Positions 35,428-43,884 of a stretch of DNA of 64,000 nt are shown piece by piece (within the stretch, counting starts at the first letter, position 1; each line of letters starts with the position of its first letter). Both the position numbers and the translations under genes were made by a program. The stretch is from positions 1 to 64,000 of the forward strand of contig JBMNJI010000003.1 in assembly GCA_050951585.1 (NCBI GenBank), in the 5' to 3' direction. Under the pieces are notes generated by a model that was given only the letters and a program-made list of their open reading frames with translations, was not told the DNA's origin and did not search any database. Origin of the DNA: UBA3937 sp050951585 (GTDB lineage: Bacteria; Bacillota; Peptococcia; DRI-13; DTU073).

Positions 35428-37353
35428 ATGATGAGGGTAAGTGAAAAACGGAAACAAAAAATAATTGCTTTAATGTTGGCAGGGGTATTTTTAGTATCCT
35501 CCTGTGGGGGCATGCTACCTTCCGGGAAAGTACTAGCGGCCGAACCAAAGGTTAGCACTGACGAAGCCGTCTATGTCAATTTAGATTATTATGGTCGCAT
35601 GACCGATGTGAGTATTGTGAAGGGATGCAATCTCAACGGCGCAACCAAATTCACCGACTATGGCGCATACGAGTCTGTGGTCAATATGTCCGGTTACGAA
35701 AAACCGGTCCTTGATGCGGACGGCGTGCACTGGGATTTGGGGGATAAAGAGAAGCCGGCCTCAAGGTTTTACTATAACTGCAAGGTGAAGAACGATACCC
35801 TTCAACTGCCCTGGACTTTTGATGTGTCCTATAAGCTAAATGGCGTACCTTGTAAGGCGGACGCCTTAGCGGGGGCGGCGGGTCTGGTGGAAATAAAGAT
35901 TACAGCGAAGCCAAATCCAAAGGCGCCCGAGTATTATCGCAACAATCTTTTACTACAGGTGGCCACCGTCATCAATACAGAGGATAATTACAGTATCGAG
36001 GCGCCCGGCGCCCAGTTGCAGTCTCTTGGTACCTATAAAGGCGTGCTTTTTGCGGCCCTTCCCGGAGAGGAAAAAACCTTTACGATTAGGGTGGGGACGG
36101 ATTGTTTTGAAACGAGTGGCCTTATGATGATGATGATTCCCGGCACGCTGGAACAAATGAAACAAATCAAGGAATTAAAAGAGGCGAAGGATACAATAAA
36201 AGATTCCGGGGAAGCAATTTACGACAGTCTGAATGAATTACTGACGGTCATGACCGGGATGAGAAACGGGCTGGAAGAACTAAAAAGCGGTACCGTGGGC
36301 ATGGAAGATGCCAGAAGTACTTTGAGCGCGGGCAAAGACCAGTTGTCTGCCTATGGTGATACAGTCCTGAAGGATTTAGCCAGCCTAAATTTGCAATTAA
36401 AGAAAATAATTCCGCATTTTACAACGGCGCAGGAGATGACCCGGAAACTGAATCAGAAGCTGGAGGAAGTGGTCGAGGCCCTTGACGATATGGCTGATCC
36501 TATTGATGACACGGGCAACTATTTATACCGTATGAAAAGAGACTTGTTGGCCCTCCGGGAAATGCTGACCAAAATGAGTGGGCAACTGGAAACGACACTT
36601 ACATCCTTAGGCACTATGGCTGCTACTATGCCGGGAATGGTTACTCCCTATGACGCCGCCCGGCTGCAAGGCGAGGGGCAACTGGCTTTGATCCTTGAGG
36701 AGTATATGTCGAATATCAATTCCTTACTCTCCAAGATGGCATACCTGGGCGAAACGGCCGATGATCTTGCCGACAGTGCCGAGGAATTGATCGATGAAAC
36801 GGATGATCTGTATAATGCTCTTGATCTTTATGAGGATGACATTATAACTATTTTCGCTGATTGTCAGGAGCTGACCAAGCTTTTGAGTGAGAATATTGAC
36901 AGTACCGTGGTCTATTTATCCTATGCCAAAGCCCTGCTGCGCGCCGGTGGCGATAAACTGGATGCGGCTGCCGAAAGCTCTTTAAGGGGGCTGCTGCATG
37001 TTTTGGACCAGAGTCTTCTCGGGTTGGAGAGTATTACGACTTTAAGGGAGGCAAATGAGTCGATCAAGCAAACATGGGATGAGGAGATCGAGAAGATTGA
37101 GGAGGAGAACCGCTTCCTCTACCTGGATGCGGAGGCGGCGTTAAGATCTTTTACCTCGCCGAAGAATCCGGCGCCGGAAAGTGTGCAAATAATCTTTAGA
37201 ACGGAAGAAATCAGCCTGGATAATACAGCAGAAGGGGAGCAGGCAGGTGCGGCGCAGGACGGGCACGATTTAGAGGTAGCCGAAAACGACATAGGGCTAA
37301 AGGGGAGATTGATTCAGCTCTGGAAGAGAATCTGCGCCTTCTTTAGCCGATAA
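35428..37353 (+). CDS. Coiled-coil lipoprotein partner of the MMPL exporter
   Basis: Predicted lipoprotein of 641 residues: Lys/Arg-rich start, hydrophobic segment, and lipobox VSSC at about residue 26. An N-terminal globular domain (about 45-235) precedes a long helical region (about 245-570) rich in Leu/Glu/Asp heptads, then a short acidic tail and a basic end (LWKRICAFFSR). I do not recognise a named family; the layout recalls YhgE/Pip-like extracytoplasmic helical proteins that accompany MMPL exporters. ATG 35428 is 8 nt after GGGGG; GTG 35425 and ATG 35431 are possible. It may act as a periplasm-facing adaptor. Confidence 0.7.
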   Translation: MMRVSEKRKQKIIALMLAGVFLVSSCGGMLPSGKVLAAEPKVSTDEAVYVNLDYYGRMTDVSIVKGCNLNGATKFTDYGAYESVVNMSGYEKPVLDADGVHWDLGDKEKPASRFYYNCKVKNDTLQLPWTFDVSYKLNGVPCKADALAGAAGLVEIKITAKPNPKAPEYYRNNLLLQVATVINTEDNYSIEAPGAQLQSLGTYKGVLFAALPGEEKTFTIRVGTDCFETSGLMMMMIPGTLEQMKQIKELKEAKDTIKDSGEAIYDSLNELLTVMTGMRNGLEELKSGTVGMEDARSTLSAGKDQLSAYGDTVLKDLASLNLQLKKIIPHFTTAQEMTRKLNQKLEEVVEALDDMADPIDDTGNYLYRMKRDLLALREMLTKMSGQLETTLTSLGTMAATMPGMVTPYDAARLQGEGQLALILEEYMSNINSLLSKMAYLGETADDLADSAEELIDETDDLYNALDLYEDDIITIFADCQELTKLLSENIDSTVVYLSYAKALLRAGGDKLDAAAESSLRGLLHVLDQSLLGLESITTLREANESIKQTWDEEIEKIEEENRFLYLDAEAALRSFTSPKNPAPESVQIIFRTEEISLDNTAEGEQAGAAQDGHDLEVAENDIGLKGRLIQLWKRICAFFSR

Positions 37354-37469
37354 CCGGCAGCCCCTTGCGAGAAAACGCGGTAAATGGGACAAGATTATTG
37401 CGAAAGTCCGAGAAAAATATGTTAAAATATTTGCAGGCAGTGGCAGACGGGATTGAGGTGGACTGAGCA

Positions 37470-38351
37470 ATGGAATTTATCAATAATATTAAAGATACGG
37501 CGTTGATTTTTGAAGGGGGCGGTATGAGAGCAAGTTACACCGCCGGTTTTTTAAATAATCTCCTGGAAAATGAGCTGTATTTTGATTATGTGGCCGGAAT
37601 CTCGGCAGGCGCCACGCATTCTGTCAATTATCTGGCCCGTGACCCGGAAAGGGCGAAGCGGTCTTTTGTGGAGCTGGTCTTAGAGCCCCGCTTTGGCGGG
37701 TGGGGCTCCTTTTTGAAAGGGGAAGGCTTTTTCCGCTCGCAATATATTTATGAAGAAACCTCCGCTCCGGATGCCCCTTTGCCTTTGGAACTAGACCGGT
37801 TTTTGGCTAATCCGGCGCAGCTGCGCATCGGTGCTTTTGAGCGGGAAAGCGGAGAGATGGTCTATTTTTCGAAGGAAGATATTCATGAAATGAAAGACTT
37901 GATGAAAATCGTGCGTGCTTCATCGTCCATGCCTATTTTCATGCCCCCGACCTATTATCGGGAGCATTACTATGTCGATGGTGGTTTAGGAGGAGGAATT
38001 CCCCTTGATATCGCCAAAAAGGACGGGTTCAAGCGTTTCTTTGTGGTACTCACCCGCCCCAAAGGTTACCGGAAAAGTCCGCCTAAATACCCGGGTCTAA
38101 TCAGAACATATTACCGAAAACATCCCCATGTAGTAGAAGCCATGTGTAAGCGTTATCTTGTCTACAATCAAACGCTGGAGGAACTGCAAGAGTTGGAAAG
38201 GGAAGGACGGGCCTTTTTGGTTTATCCGGAGATGATGCCGGTATCGAACCGGGAGATAAATTATCAAAAGCTTGTCGCAAGCTATGCGATGGGCTATGCC
38301 CAAGGGCAACGGGATATACCGAAGTGGAAAGAATTTCTGGGGATTGTCTGA
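37470..38351 (+). CDS. Patatin-like phospholipase
   Basis: Cytoplasmic or membrane-associated Ser-Asp dyad lipase-like protein of 293 residues, close to the YjjU/RssA branch. The oxyanion loop FEGGGMRA (about residues 15-22), nucleophile elbow GISAG (about 44-48, Ser46) and DGG with the catalytic Asp (about 170-172) are all present. The substrate is unknown. RBS GAGGTGG precedes the ATG. A terminator follows 4 nt after the stop. Confidence 0.9.
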   Translation: MEFINNIKDTALIFEGGGMRASYTAGFLNNLLENELYFDYVAGISAGATHSVNYLARDPERAKRSFVELVLEPRFGGWGSFLKGEGFFRSQYIYEETSAPDAPLPLELDRFLANPAQLRIGAFERESGEMVYFSKEDIHEMKDLMKIVRASSSMPIFMPPTYYREHYYVDGGLGGGIPLDIAKKDGFKRFFVVLTRPKGYRKSPPKYPGLIRTYYRKHPHVVEAMCKRYLVYNQTLEELQELEREGRAFLVYPEMMPVSNREINYQKLVASYAMGYAQGQRDIPKWKEFLGIV

Positions 38352-38354
38352 TGA

Positions 38355-38391
38355 AAAACCTCTACCAAAATATCTTTTTGGTAGAGGTTTT
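38355..38391. terminator. Terminator after the patatin gene
   Basis: A perfect 15-bp stem (38355-38369 with 38377-38391), A-run before and T-run at its end. Confidence 0.85.
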
Positions 38392-38478
38392 ATGTTAAAA
38401 TGGTTTTGTGAATCCGGACAAGATAAAGATTTCGCTAGAGAAAGAGCTGATGATATGGGGATAGAGAAGGATGATGCG

Positions 38479-39747
38479 ATGAATCCGGAACGGCATGCCG
38501 ATCAGAAAATAGATAATAAGGCAGATGAAAAGAGGGCTTGGCAAAAGAAAGCAGTTCTTTTTTTAGCGAGCCAGAATATTTCCATCTTTGGCACGATGTT
38601 GGTGCAGTACGCCATTTCGTGGCACATTACCCTGGAAACACAATCAGGGGTAATGATGACCATTGCGATTATCTGTGCCTTTGTTCCTTCTTTTTTTATT
38701 TCGCCCTTTGCCGGAGTGTGGGCAGACCGGTATAACCGGAAGCTTTTAATTGTCCTTGCGGACTCTTTAACAGCTATCACCACGCTTCTTTTAGCAGTCT
38801 TCTTTCTGCTCGGATATGATTCCCTTTGGCTCCTTTTTGCGGCCCTGGTGATTCGTTCAATTGGGACAGCCATTCAAACACCGGCGGTAGGAGCGATTCT
38901 CCCTTTATTTGTGCCGGAGGACCAGTTGAATAAAGTAAACGGGATTAATAGCAGTATTCAATCACTGGTTATGTTGGTTTCCCCGTTACTTAGCGGGGCA
39001 TTGCTTAGTTTAGCCACCATCGTCAGTGTTTTCTTTATCGATGTAGTTACGGCAGCAATCGCCGTAATAATTATGCTTTTCTTCCTGCAAATCCGCACAC
39101 ATGCTAAAGCATTGGGGAAACAGGAATCCGGCTATTTTGACGATATGTATCAAGGGATTAAGTATATCAATAAGCATAGTTATGTGCGGACGATCTTTAT
39201 CTTCTGTGCCATCTATTTCGTTTTAGTCGCACCGTTATCATTTTTAACACCGTTGCAGGTGACCCGCAGTTTTGGCGATGATTATTGGCGCTTAACCGCC
39301 ATTGAAGTAGCCTTTTCTGTGGGGATGATGCTGGGAGGCTTCTTTATTGCCGCTTGGGGCGGTTTCAAAAACAAATTGCATACGATGGTGTTAGCCAATT
39401 TTGTAATTGCCTTTTGTACCCTTGCGCTGGGCATCATCCCGGTTTTTTGGATTTATCTCTTTTTTATGGTTCTGGTCGGCTTTGTGATGCCGCTGTTTAA
39501 TACACCGTTTACCGTATTATTGCAGCAAAAGGTAGAACCGGATTTTCTCGGCCGGGTTTTTGGTGTCTTATCGATGATCTCCAGTTCACTTATGCCACTG
39601 TCCATGCTGGTATATGGCCCCCTTGCCGATGCCATAAAAATAGAATGGATGTTACTGGTCTCAGGCTTTTTGATGCTCATTCTCTCCTTCTTCATGCTAC
39701 GGAACAAGGTACTTCTTGAAGCCGGGGAGCCGGTCAAGGTACAGTAA
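38479..39747 (+). CDS. MFS transporter
   Basis: Twelve-helix major facilitator of 422 residues from ATG 38479, of the MFS_3 (EntS/MefA-like) drug-exporter group. The loop motif GVWADRYNRKLLIV between helices 2 and 3 is the MFS signature A, and DFLGRVFGVLSM is its repeat in the second half. In-frame ATGs at 38393 and 38455 are possible starts, but 38479 has GAGAAGG 8 nt upstream, and 38393 overlaps the terminator stem. Confidence 0.88.
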   Translation: MNPERHADQKIDNKADEKRAWQKKAVLFLASQNISIFGTMLVQYAISWHITLETQSGVMMTIAIICAFVPSFFISPFAGVWADRYNRKLLIVLADSLTAITTLLLAVFFLLGYDSLWLLFAALVIRSIGTAIQTPAVGAILPLFVPEDQLNKVNGINSSIQSLVMLVSPLLSGALLSLATIVSVFFIDVVTAAIAVIIMLFFLQIRTHAKALGKQESGYFDDMYQGIKYINKHSYVRTIFIFCAIYFVLVAPLSFLTPLQVTRSFGDDYWRLTAIEVAFSVGMMLGGFFIAAWGGFKNKLHTMVLANFVIAFCTLALGIIPVFWIYLFFMVLVGFVMPLFNTPFTVLLQQKVEPDFLGRVFGVLSMISSSLMPLSMLVYGPLADAIKIEWMLLVSGFLMLILSFFMLRNKVLLEAGEPVKVQ

Positions 39748-39803
39748 CCGGGGTGAATACTGCTGCTTGAGTATCTACAAAAGCAAATAAGAGAAACGGT
39801 TCT

Positions 39804-39987
39804 GCAAAATGTTACCTCCAGAACGACTTTATGACCATTGTTCAAAAAGAGCGAAGGAAGACGCAGCGGTGAGGGCGTCAACCCGAAGTGGGGAGGGGGG
39901 CCCCCACATTGTCATGCATAGCCCGAACCCAAGGATGACTGAGCTCGATTCCTTTTGGTCATACGGAGTCTGGAGGTTACATTTTGC
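39804..39987. mobile_element. Fold-back element with inverted termini (MITE-like)
   Basis: A 19-bp terminal inverted repeat with one mismatch (39804-39822 and 39969-39987; GCAAAATGT-ACCTCCAGA) encloses further nested inverted segments: TATGACCA (39830-39837) with TGGTCATA (39956-39963), and GTGGGG (39888-39893) with CCCCAC (39902-39907). The 184-bp unit is non-coding and could fold into one long imperfect hairpin. It fills most of the 360-bp gap between the MFS and dehydrogenase genes. I could not see a clear target-site duplication. It may instead be a structured RNA. Confidence 0.5.
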
Positions 39988-40013
39988 CGTAACGTTACAA
40001 TAACATTACTAAT

Positions 40014-40056
40014 AATGCTACCGTCAGATCTTGATTTCTCCGACGGTAGCATTTTT
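40014..40056 (+). terminator. Terminator downstream of the fold-back element
   Basis: A 12-bp stem AATGCTACCGTC (40014-40025) with GACGGTAGCATT (40042-40053), then TTTT. Confidence 0.8.
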
Positions 40057-40107
40057 GCTCTAATACTATTTTTTTCCCCCAACAATTGACATAGCGCCGT
40101 TTAATAA

Positions 40108-40875
40108 TTACATATATGCGGTCCAGCCGCCGTCTACCGCGATACACTGACCATTGACAAAGGAGGCCTCCTCGCTTGCCAGGAAAACGGCCACTTTTGC
40201 TATTTCAGCAGGGTCCCCGCTCCTGGGATTCAGGGCCTGACCAACGCCGGCCAGTTGTGCCCCGCCCATATTGATTTTTTTCATGTATTCAGATTGGGCA
40301 ATTTCAGTCATGACCGCGCCCGGACAAATGGCGTTACATCTGATGTTTTTCTTCGCGTACATATAGCCTGTGTTTTTGGTTAATCCCACGACGGCATGCT
40401 TGCTGGCGGTATAGACCGCACCGGCAACGCCACCTTTTAAACCACCGATGGAGGCAATATTGATGATTATTCCTCCGTTGACTGATTCAAAATATTTCAC
40501 TGCTTTGCTCATGGCCAGAAATACTGATTTAGTGTTAAGATTCATCACTTTATCATACATTTCCTCTGTGGCCTCACCGACAGGGCTCATATCATCCATA
40601 ATCCCTGCGTTGTTCACCAGAATATCCAGCCGTCCGAAGACCTTGATCGCCTCTTCGATCATGCTATTAATACTCTCCTTGAGTCCAAGGTCAGCCGAAA
40701 AGGCAACGACCTGGCCCGGAAAATCCTTTGTGTCTGCAACAAGTTGGTTTAATCTCTCTGCTCTGCGGGCTACGGCAAGGACCTTGGCGCCCTCTTTTGC
40801 GTAGTAGTAAGCGATCTCTTTCCCCATCCCGGAACTTGCCCCTGTGACAATAGCTACCTTATCTTTTAGCCTCAT
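40108..40875 (-). CDS. Short-chain dehydrogenase/reductase
   Basis: NAD(P)-dependent classical SDR of 255 residues. TGASSGMG (about 12-19) binds the nucleotide, NNAG (about 88-91) is structural, and Ser (NIASIGG), Tyr and Lys (YTASKH) complete the active site. The family tail VNGQCIAVDGGWTAYM is present. The substrate cannot be assigned; FabG-like and polyol or steroid-type enzymes share these motifs. GGGAGGGAG precedes ATG 40875. It is divergent from the perR-like gene. Confidence 0.92.
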   Translation of the reverse strand: MRLKDKVAIVTGASSGMGKEIAYYYAKEGAKVLAVARRAERLNQLVADTKDFPGQVVAFSADLGLKESINSMIEEAIKVFGRLDILVNNAGIMDDMSPVGEATEEMYDKVMNLNTKSVFLAMSKAVKYFESVNGGIIINIASIGGLKGGVAGAVYTASKHAVVGLTKNTGYMYAKKNIRCNAICPGAVMTEIAQSEYMKKINMGGAQLAGVGQALNPRSGDPAEIAKVAVFLASEEASFVNGQCIAVDGGWTAYM

Positions 40876-41058
40876 AAATCTCCCTCCCTTTTAATATTTT
40901 CATATTTGTTTAATATTCTATTCTATTTCTCGTCCTTTATCAAAAAGAATTTATTCTGTATAAAGCATATAAATTTGCTTTTTTTACTCTTTTCCGCACT
41001 AAGCATGTTGCTTTGCGATGCGTTAATCTGTGGTTTATGGCAGAGGAAAATGATAATA

Positions 41059-41113
41059 TTGACAGGATATAAAACAAAAGCTATTCTATATTTAGAATGG
41101 TTATAAATTTATA
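41059..41113 (+). promoter_or_regulatory. perR promoter with overlapping palindromes
   Basis: TTGACA (41059-41064), 17-nt spacer, TATTCT (41082-41087). Palindromes ATTCTA-TATT-TAGAAT (41083-41098) and TATAAATTTATA (41102-41113) cover the -10 and start region; a third, AGAATCATTCT, lies at about 41130-41140. The AT-rich palindromes resemble PerR/Fur boxes and suggest autoregulation. Confidence 0.7.
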
Positions 41114-41157
41114 TTTGGCATGGGATTAAGAATCATTCTCCAGGGAAGAAGGTCATT

Positions 41158-41571
41158 ATGATGGAACAATTACATAAGCTTATTGCGGAAAAGTTAAAAA
41201 AACATCAAATAAAACCTTCCGTACACCGGATCATGGTTTATGAATATTTAATGACGCAACAGAATCATCCGACTGTTGAACAGATATTTCTACACCTCCG
41301 GCAAGACTTTCCTACTATCTCCAAAGCAACGATATATAACACCCTGAATCTATTTGTGGAAGTGGGGTTAGTGAGGGATATCGCCATTGAGGACAAAGAG
41401 AACAGGTATGACGCTAATGTCCAGAATCACGGCCATTTTAAATGTGAGGCTTGCGGGAAGGTTTATGATTTTAAGGTAGAAATAGATTCACTGCCGGTTA
41501 ATGGTCTGGTCGCTTTTCAGATTAAAAATAAAGATGTTTTCTTCAAAGGGCTTTGTCCCGATTGTCATTAA
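41158..41571 (+). CDS. perR: Fur-family regulator, PerR-like
   Basis: Metal-dependent repressor of 137 residues. A winged-helix domain (about 1-80) is followed by a dimerisation domain with ENRYDANVQNHGHFKCEAC: the Asp and His-x-His placement fits the PerR regulatory site rather than a strict Fur site. Structural zinc cysteines are CEAC (about 98-101) and CPDC near the C-terminus. The downstream cluster (rubrerythrin, superoxide reductase, rubredoxin, ferritin-like) fits a peroxide regulon. ATG 41158 or 41161 are both possible. Confidence 0.88.
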   Translation: MMEQLHKLIAEKLKKHQIKPSVHRIMVYEYLMTQQNHPTVEQIFLHLRQDFPTISKATIYNTLNLFVEVGLVRDIAIEDKENRYDANVQNHGHFKCEACGKVYDFKVEIDSLPVNGLVAFQIKNKDVFFKGLCPDCH

Positions 41572-41678
41572 GCTTTAGCCGGAAAGTGGGCTGATGAGCC
41601 CTGTCGCGAGAAAATCAAATGCGATTATAAAATTAAAAATGAAAAAATAAATATATAAAAAGGAGGAGGAAAGAAAAA

Positions 41679-42338
41679 ATGAAATATCGTTGCTCAGTAT
41701 GTGGATTTATTCAGGAAGGAGAACTGCCGGAAGGTTTTAAGTGTCCGAGATGTAAACAGCCTGCATCTGTTTTTCAGAAAATAGAGGAGCAGAGCCAAGC
41801 AGGTAATCCCTACGCCGGCACCAAAACGGAGAAAAATCTGCAGGAAGCGTTTGCCGGGGAAAGTCAGGCGCGCAACAAGTATACTTATTTTGCGGCCATT
41901 GCTCAGCGTGAAGGCTTTGAACAACTAGCCGAAATCTTTCTGAAAACAGCCCGGAACGAACAGGAACACGCCCGTCTTTGGTTCGGAGAGTTGGGGCAGA
42001 TGGGGAATACGGCGGAAAACCTTTTACATGCGGCAGAAGGGGAAAACTATGAATGGACTGATATGTATGCCCGTTTCGCCAAAGATGCGGAGGAGGAAGG
42101 CTTTCCACAGTTGGCCGCCAGGTTCCGGAGGGTTGCCGCAATTGAAAAAGCCCATGAAGAACGGTATCGGGCCTTATTAAAAAATGTGCAGATGCAGCAG
42201 GTCTTCGCCAAAGGGGAGGAAGCCATGTGGGAATGCCGTGTTTGCGGGCATCTGGTGATAGGGAAAAAGGCTCCGCAGGTTTGCCCGGTTTGTGGCTATG
42301 CCCAAAGCTATTTTGAGGTGCGCAAAGAAAATTACTAA
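41679..42338 (+). CDS. Rubrerythrin with rubredoxin domains at both ends
   Basis: Peroxide-reducing di-iron protein of 219 residues. An N-terminal rubredoxin-like domain (CSVCGF, CPRC; about 4-35) is followed by a ferritin-like four-helix bundle (about 48-175) with EAFAGESQARNKY, EQEHARLW and EKAHEERY metal ligands, and a C-terminal rubredoxin-like domain (CRVCGH, CPVCGY; about 186-215). Classical rubrerythrin has only the C-terminal one and reverse rubrerythrin only the N-terminal one. It likely detoxifies hydrogen peroxide in the cytoplasm. RBS AAAGGAGGAGG is strong. Confidence 0.93.
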   Translation: MKYRCSVCGFIQEGELPEGFKCPRCKQPASVFQKIEEQSQAGNPYAGTKTEKNLQEAFAGESQARNKYTYFAAIAQREGFEQLAEIFLKTARNEQEHARLWFGELGQMGNTAENLLHAAEGENYEWTDMYARFAKDAEEEGFPQLAARFRRVAAIEKAHEERYRALLKNVQMQQVFAKGEEAMWECRVCGHLVIGKKAPQVCPVCGYAQSYFEVRKENY

Positions 42339-42368
42339 AAAAAAATAATGAGAATTGAGGGAAAAACG

Positions 42369-42818
42369 ATGTCGGTAATAAAAGAATTTAAAGAGTTTGC
42401 CATGAAAGGCAATATGTTGGATCTGGCCACCGGGATTATTATCGGAACTGCTTTTGGGAAAATAGTGACATCGTTAGTGAATGACATAGTGATGCCGGTA
42501 GCAGGTTTATTCACAGGGAAGATTGATTTTACCAATCTCTTTATTAGTTTTGACGGAGTGCATTATGAGACCTTACAGATGGCGAAAGATGCCGGGGCGG
42601 CTACCTTGAATTATGGCCAGTTTATTACGAACATCGTTGATTTTCTGATTATTGCTTTTTCAATATTTTTCATCCTGAAGCAGATAAATAAATTTCGCCG
42701 CGCGGAAGATGTTGCCGAACCGGCTGCTGAACCGACTACTCAGACCTGTCCGTACTGTTTAAGCGAGATTAATATTAAGGCGGTGAAGTGCCCCTTTTGC
42801 ACTTCCGATATAAAGTAA
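42369..42818 (+). CDS. mscL: Large-conductance mechanosensitive channel MscL with zinc ribbon
   Basis: Pentameric channel releasing solutes on hypo-osmotic shock. 149 residues. The N-terminus SVIKEFKEFAMKGNMLDLATGIIIG is classical MscL helix 1, and helix 2 is NIVDFLIIAFSIFFILKQIN. The C-terminal extension CPYCLSEINIKAVKCPFC is a two-CxxC zinc ribbon found in some Firmicute homologues. ATG 42369 has GAGGG 7 nt upstream; ATG 42348 lacks an RBS. Confidence 0.94.
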   Translation: MSVIKEFKEFAMKGNMLDLATGIIIGTAFGKIVTSLVNDIVMPVAGLFTGKIDFTNLFISFDGVHYETLQMAKDAGAATLNYGQFITNIVDFLIIAFSIFFILKQINKFRRAEDVAEPAAEPTTQTCPYCLSEINIKAVKCPFCTSDIK

Positions 42819-42877
42819 AGACTAAAGTATAGTCAAAGTAGAGTCTAAAGTAAAGTCTAAAGTAAAGGTTAAAGTAA
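42819..42877 (+). repeat. 12-bp tandem repeats between mscL and the SOR gene
   Basis: About five copies of AGTCTAAAGTAA (42819, 42831, 42842, 42854, 42866), two of them perfect, one unit of 11 nt. Confidence 0.8.
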
Positions 42878-42926
42878 GGGGCAATAAAGAAAAACCCCCA
42901 AATAAAAAATAAGGAGTGAATTTTCA

Positions 42927-43316
42927 ATGAAGGAAGATAAGCAAAGGTTTTATTACTGTAAGCATTGCGGGAATATGATTGGTTTCATCCATAAAAGCGG
43001 AGTCCCCATTATCTGCTGTGGTGAAAAAATGGTCGAACTTGTGGCGAATACCACGGATGCGTCGGTGGAAAAACATGTCCCTGTTATTACTGTTGATGGG
43101 AATAAAGTTACGGTGGTCATAGGGAAGGACGCTCATCCGATGATTGAAAAGCATTATATTGAATGGATCTATCTTCAGACACAAAAAGGCGGTCAGCGCA
43201 AAATCCTTTCGCCGAACGACCAACCGGTTGCGGAGTTTATGCTGACGGATGATGACCGTCTGGAAATTGCTTTTGCTTACTGCAACTTGCATGGTCTTTG
43301 GAAAGCGGAATACTAA
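42927..43316 (+). CDS. Superoxide reductase (desulfoferrodoxin type)
   Basis: Reduces superoxide to hydrogen peroxide without releasing oxygen. 129 residues. An N-terminal desulforedoxin-like domain (CKHCG ... CCGEKM, about 10-35) is joined to the neelaredoxin domain with the iron site: EKHVPV, HPMIEKHYIEW and the Cys/His pair in YCNLHGLW near the end. Rubredoxin encoded next door is the usual electron donor. RBS AAGGAG is 13 nt upstream of ATG 42927. Confidence 0.95.
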   Translation: MKEDKQRFYYCKHCGNMIGFIHKSGVPIICCGEKMVELVANTTDASVEKHVPVITVDGNKVTVVIGKDAHPMIEKHYIEWIYLQTQKGGQRKILSPNDQPVAEFMLTDDDRLEIAFAYCNLHGLWKAEY

Positions 43317-43357
43317 GAAACGTTGGCGGGGATATTATTAGGGGAGGAGGCGGTATG

Positions 43358-43516
43358 ATGAAAAAATATGTTTGCTCTGTTTGCGGGTTTGTTTATGATG
43401 AGAGTTTAGGTTATCCGGAGGGTGGGATTGCACCCGGCACAAAATGGGAGGATGTGCCCGCTGATTGGGTGTGCCCGATCTGCGGTGCTTCCAAAGACGA
43501 ATTTGAGGCGGAGTAA
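43358..43516 (+). CDS. Rubredoxin
   Basis: Electron carrier of 52 residues with a single Fe(Cys)4 site: CSVCGFVYDE and CPICGASKD. Likely donates electrons to the superoxide reductase and rubrerythrin. ATG 43358 is 7 nt after GGAGGAGG; ATG 43355 is adjacent. Confidence 0.96.
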   Translation: MKKYVCSVCGFVYDESLGYPEGGIAPGTKWEDVPADWVCPICGASKDEFEAE

Positions 43517-43554
43517 TTACCGATGTCAAATTAAAAAATGCGGAGGTGAGCTAG

Positions 43555-43866
43555 ATGCCGGATTTTGGGCATCCCTTTTCCGGGTTAGCCAAAGAGCGGA
43601 AAGTAAGCGACCAGGAATTAATTAGGGCCATTAGATTTATGATCGCCGCTGAATATGAAGCGATTCAATTATATATGCAGTTGGCGGAGTCCACCGATAA
43701 TAAGCTGGCGATTGAGGTTCTAAAGGATATTGCAGACGAAGAACGGGTACATGCGGGAGAGTTTTTGCGCCTGCTGAAGGAATTAGATCCGGAAGAAGAA
43801 AAGTTTTACGCGGAAGGCGCAGAGGAAGTTGAAGAAGAAATTTTAGCCCTCAAGAAAAAGAAATAA
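43555..43866 (+). CDS. Small ferritin-like di-iron protein
   Basis: 103 residues, two long helices: IRAIRFMIAAEYEAIQLYMQLAE (given in part; about 22-44) and DIADEERVHAGEFLRLLKEL (about 60-79). The Glu/ExxH ligands are those of half-ferritins that dimerise to make a di-iron centre, like rubrerythrin subdomains and encapsulin-cargo ferritins. An acidic tail ends in a Lys run. It closes the oxygen-stress cluster and is followed by a terminator. Iron storage or peroxide reduction are both possible. Confidence 0.82.
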   Translation: MPDFGHPFSGLAKERKVSDQELIRAIRFMIAAEYEAIQLYMQLAESTDNKLAIEVLKDIADEERVHAGEFLRLLKELDPEEEKFYAEGAEEVEEEILALKKKK

Positions 43867-43884
43867 TTGTGTAGCGCCTGTTTT

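Noticed and set aside
39809..40003. 64-codon plus-strand open frame in the MFS-dehydrogenase gap
   Set aside because: It lies inside the fold-back element, has no RBS and no recognisable protein features.
41591..41613. CTGATGA followed by GAAA between perR and rubrerythrin, resembling a hammerhead ribozyme core
   Set aside because: The bases between the two boxes cannot form stem II, and no matching stem I or III was found.
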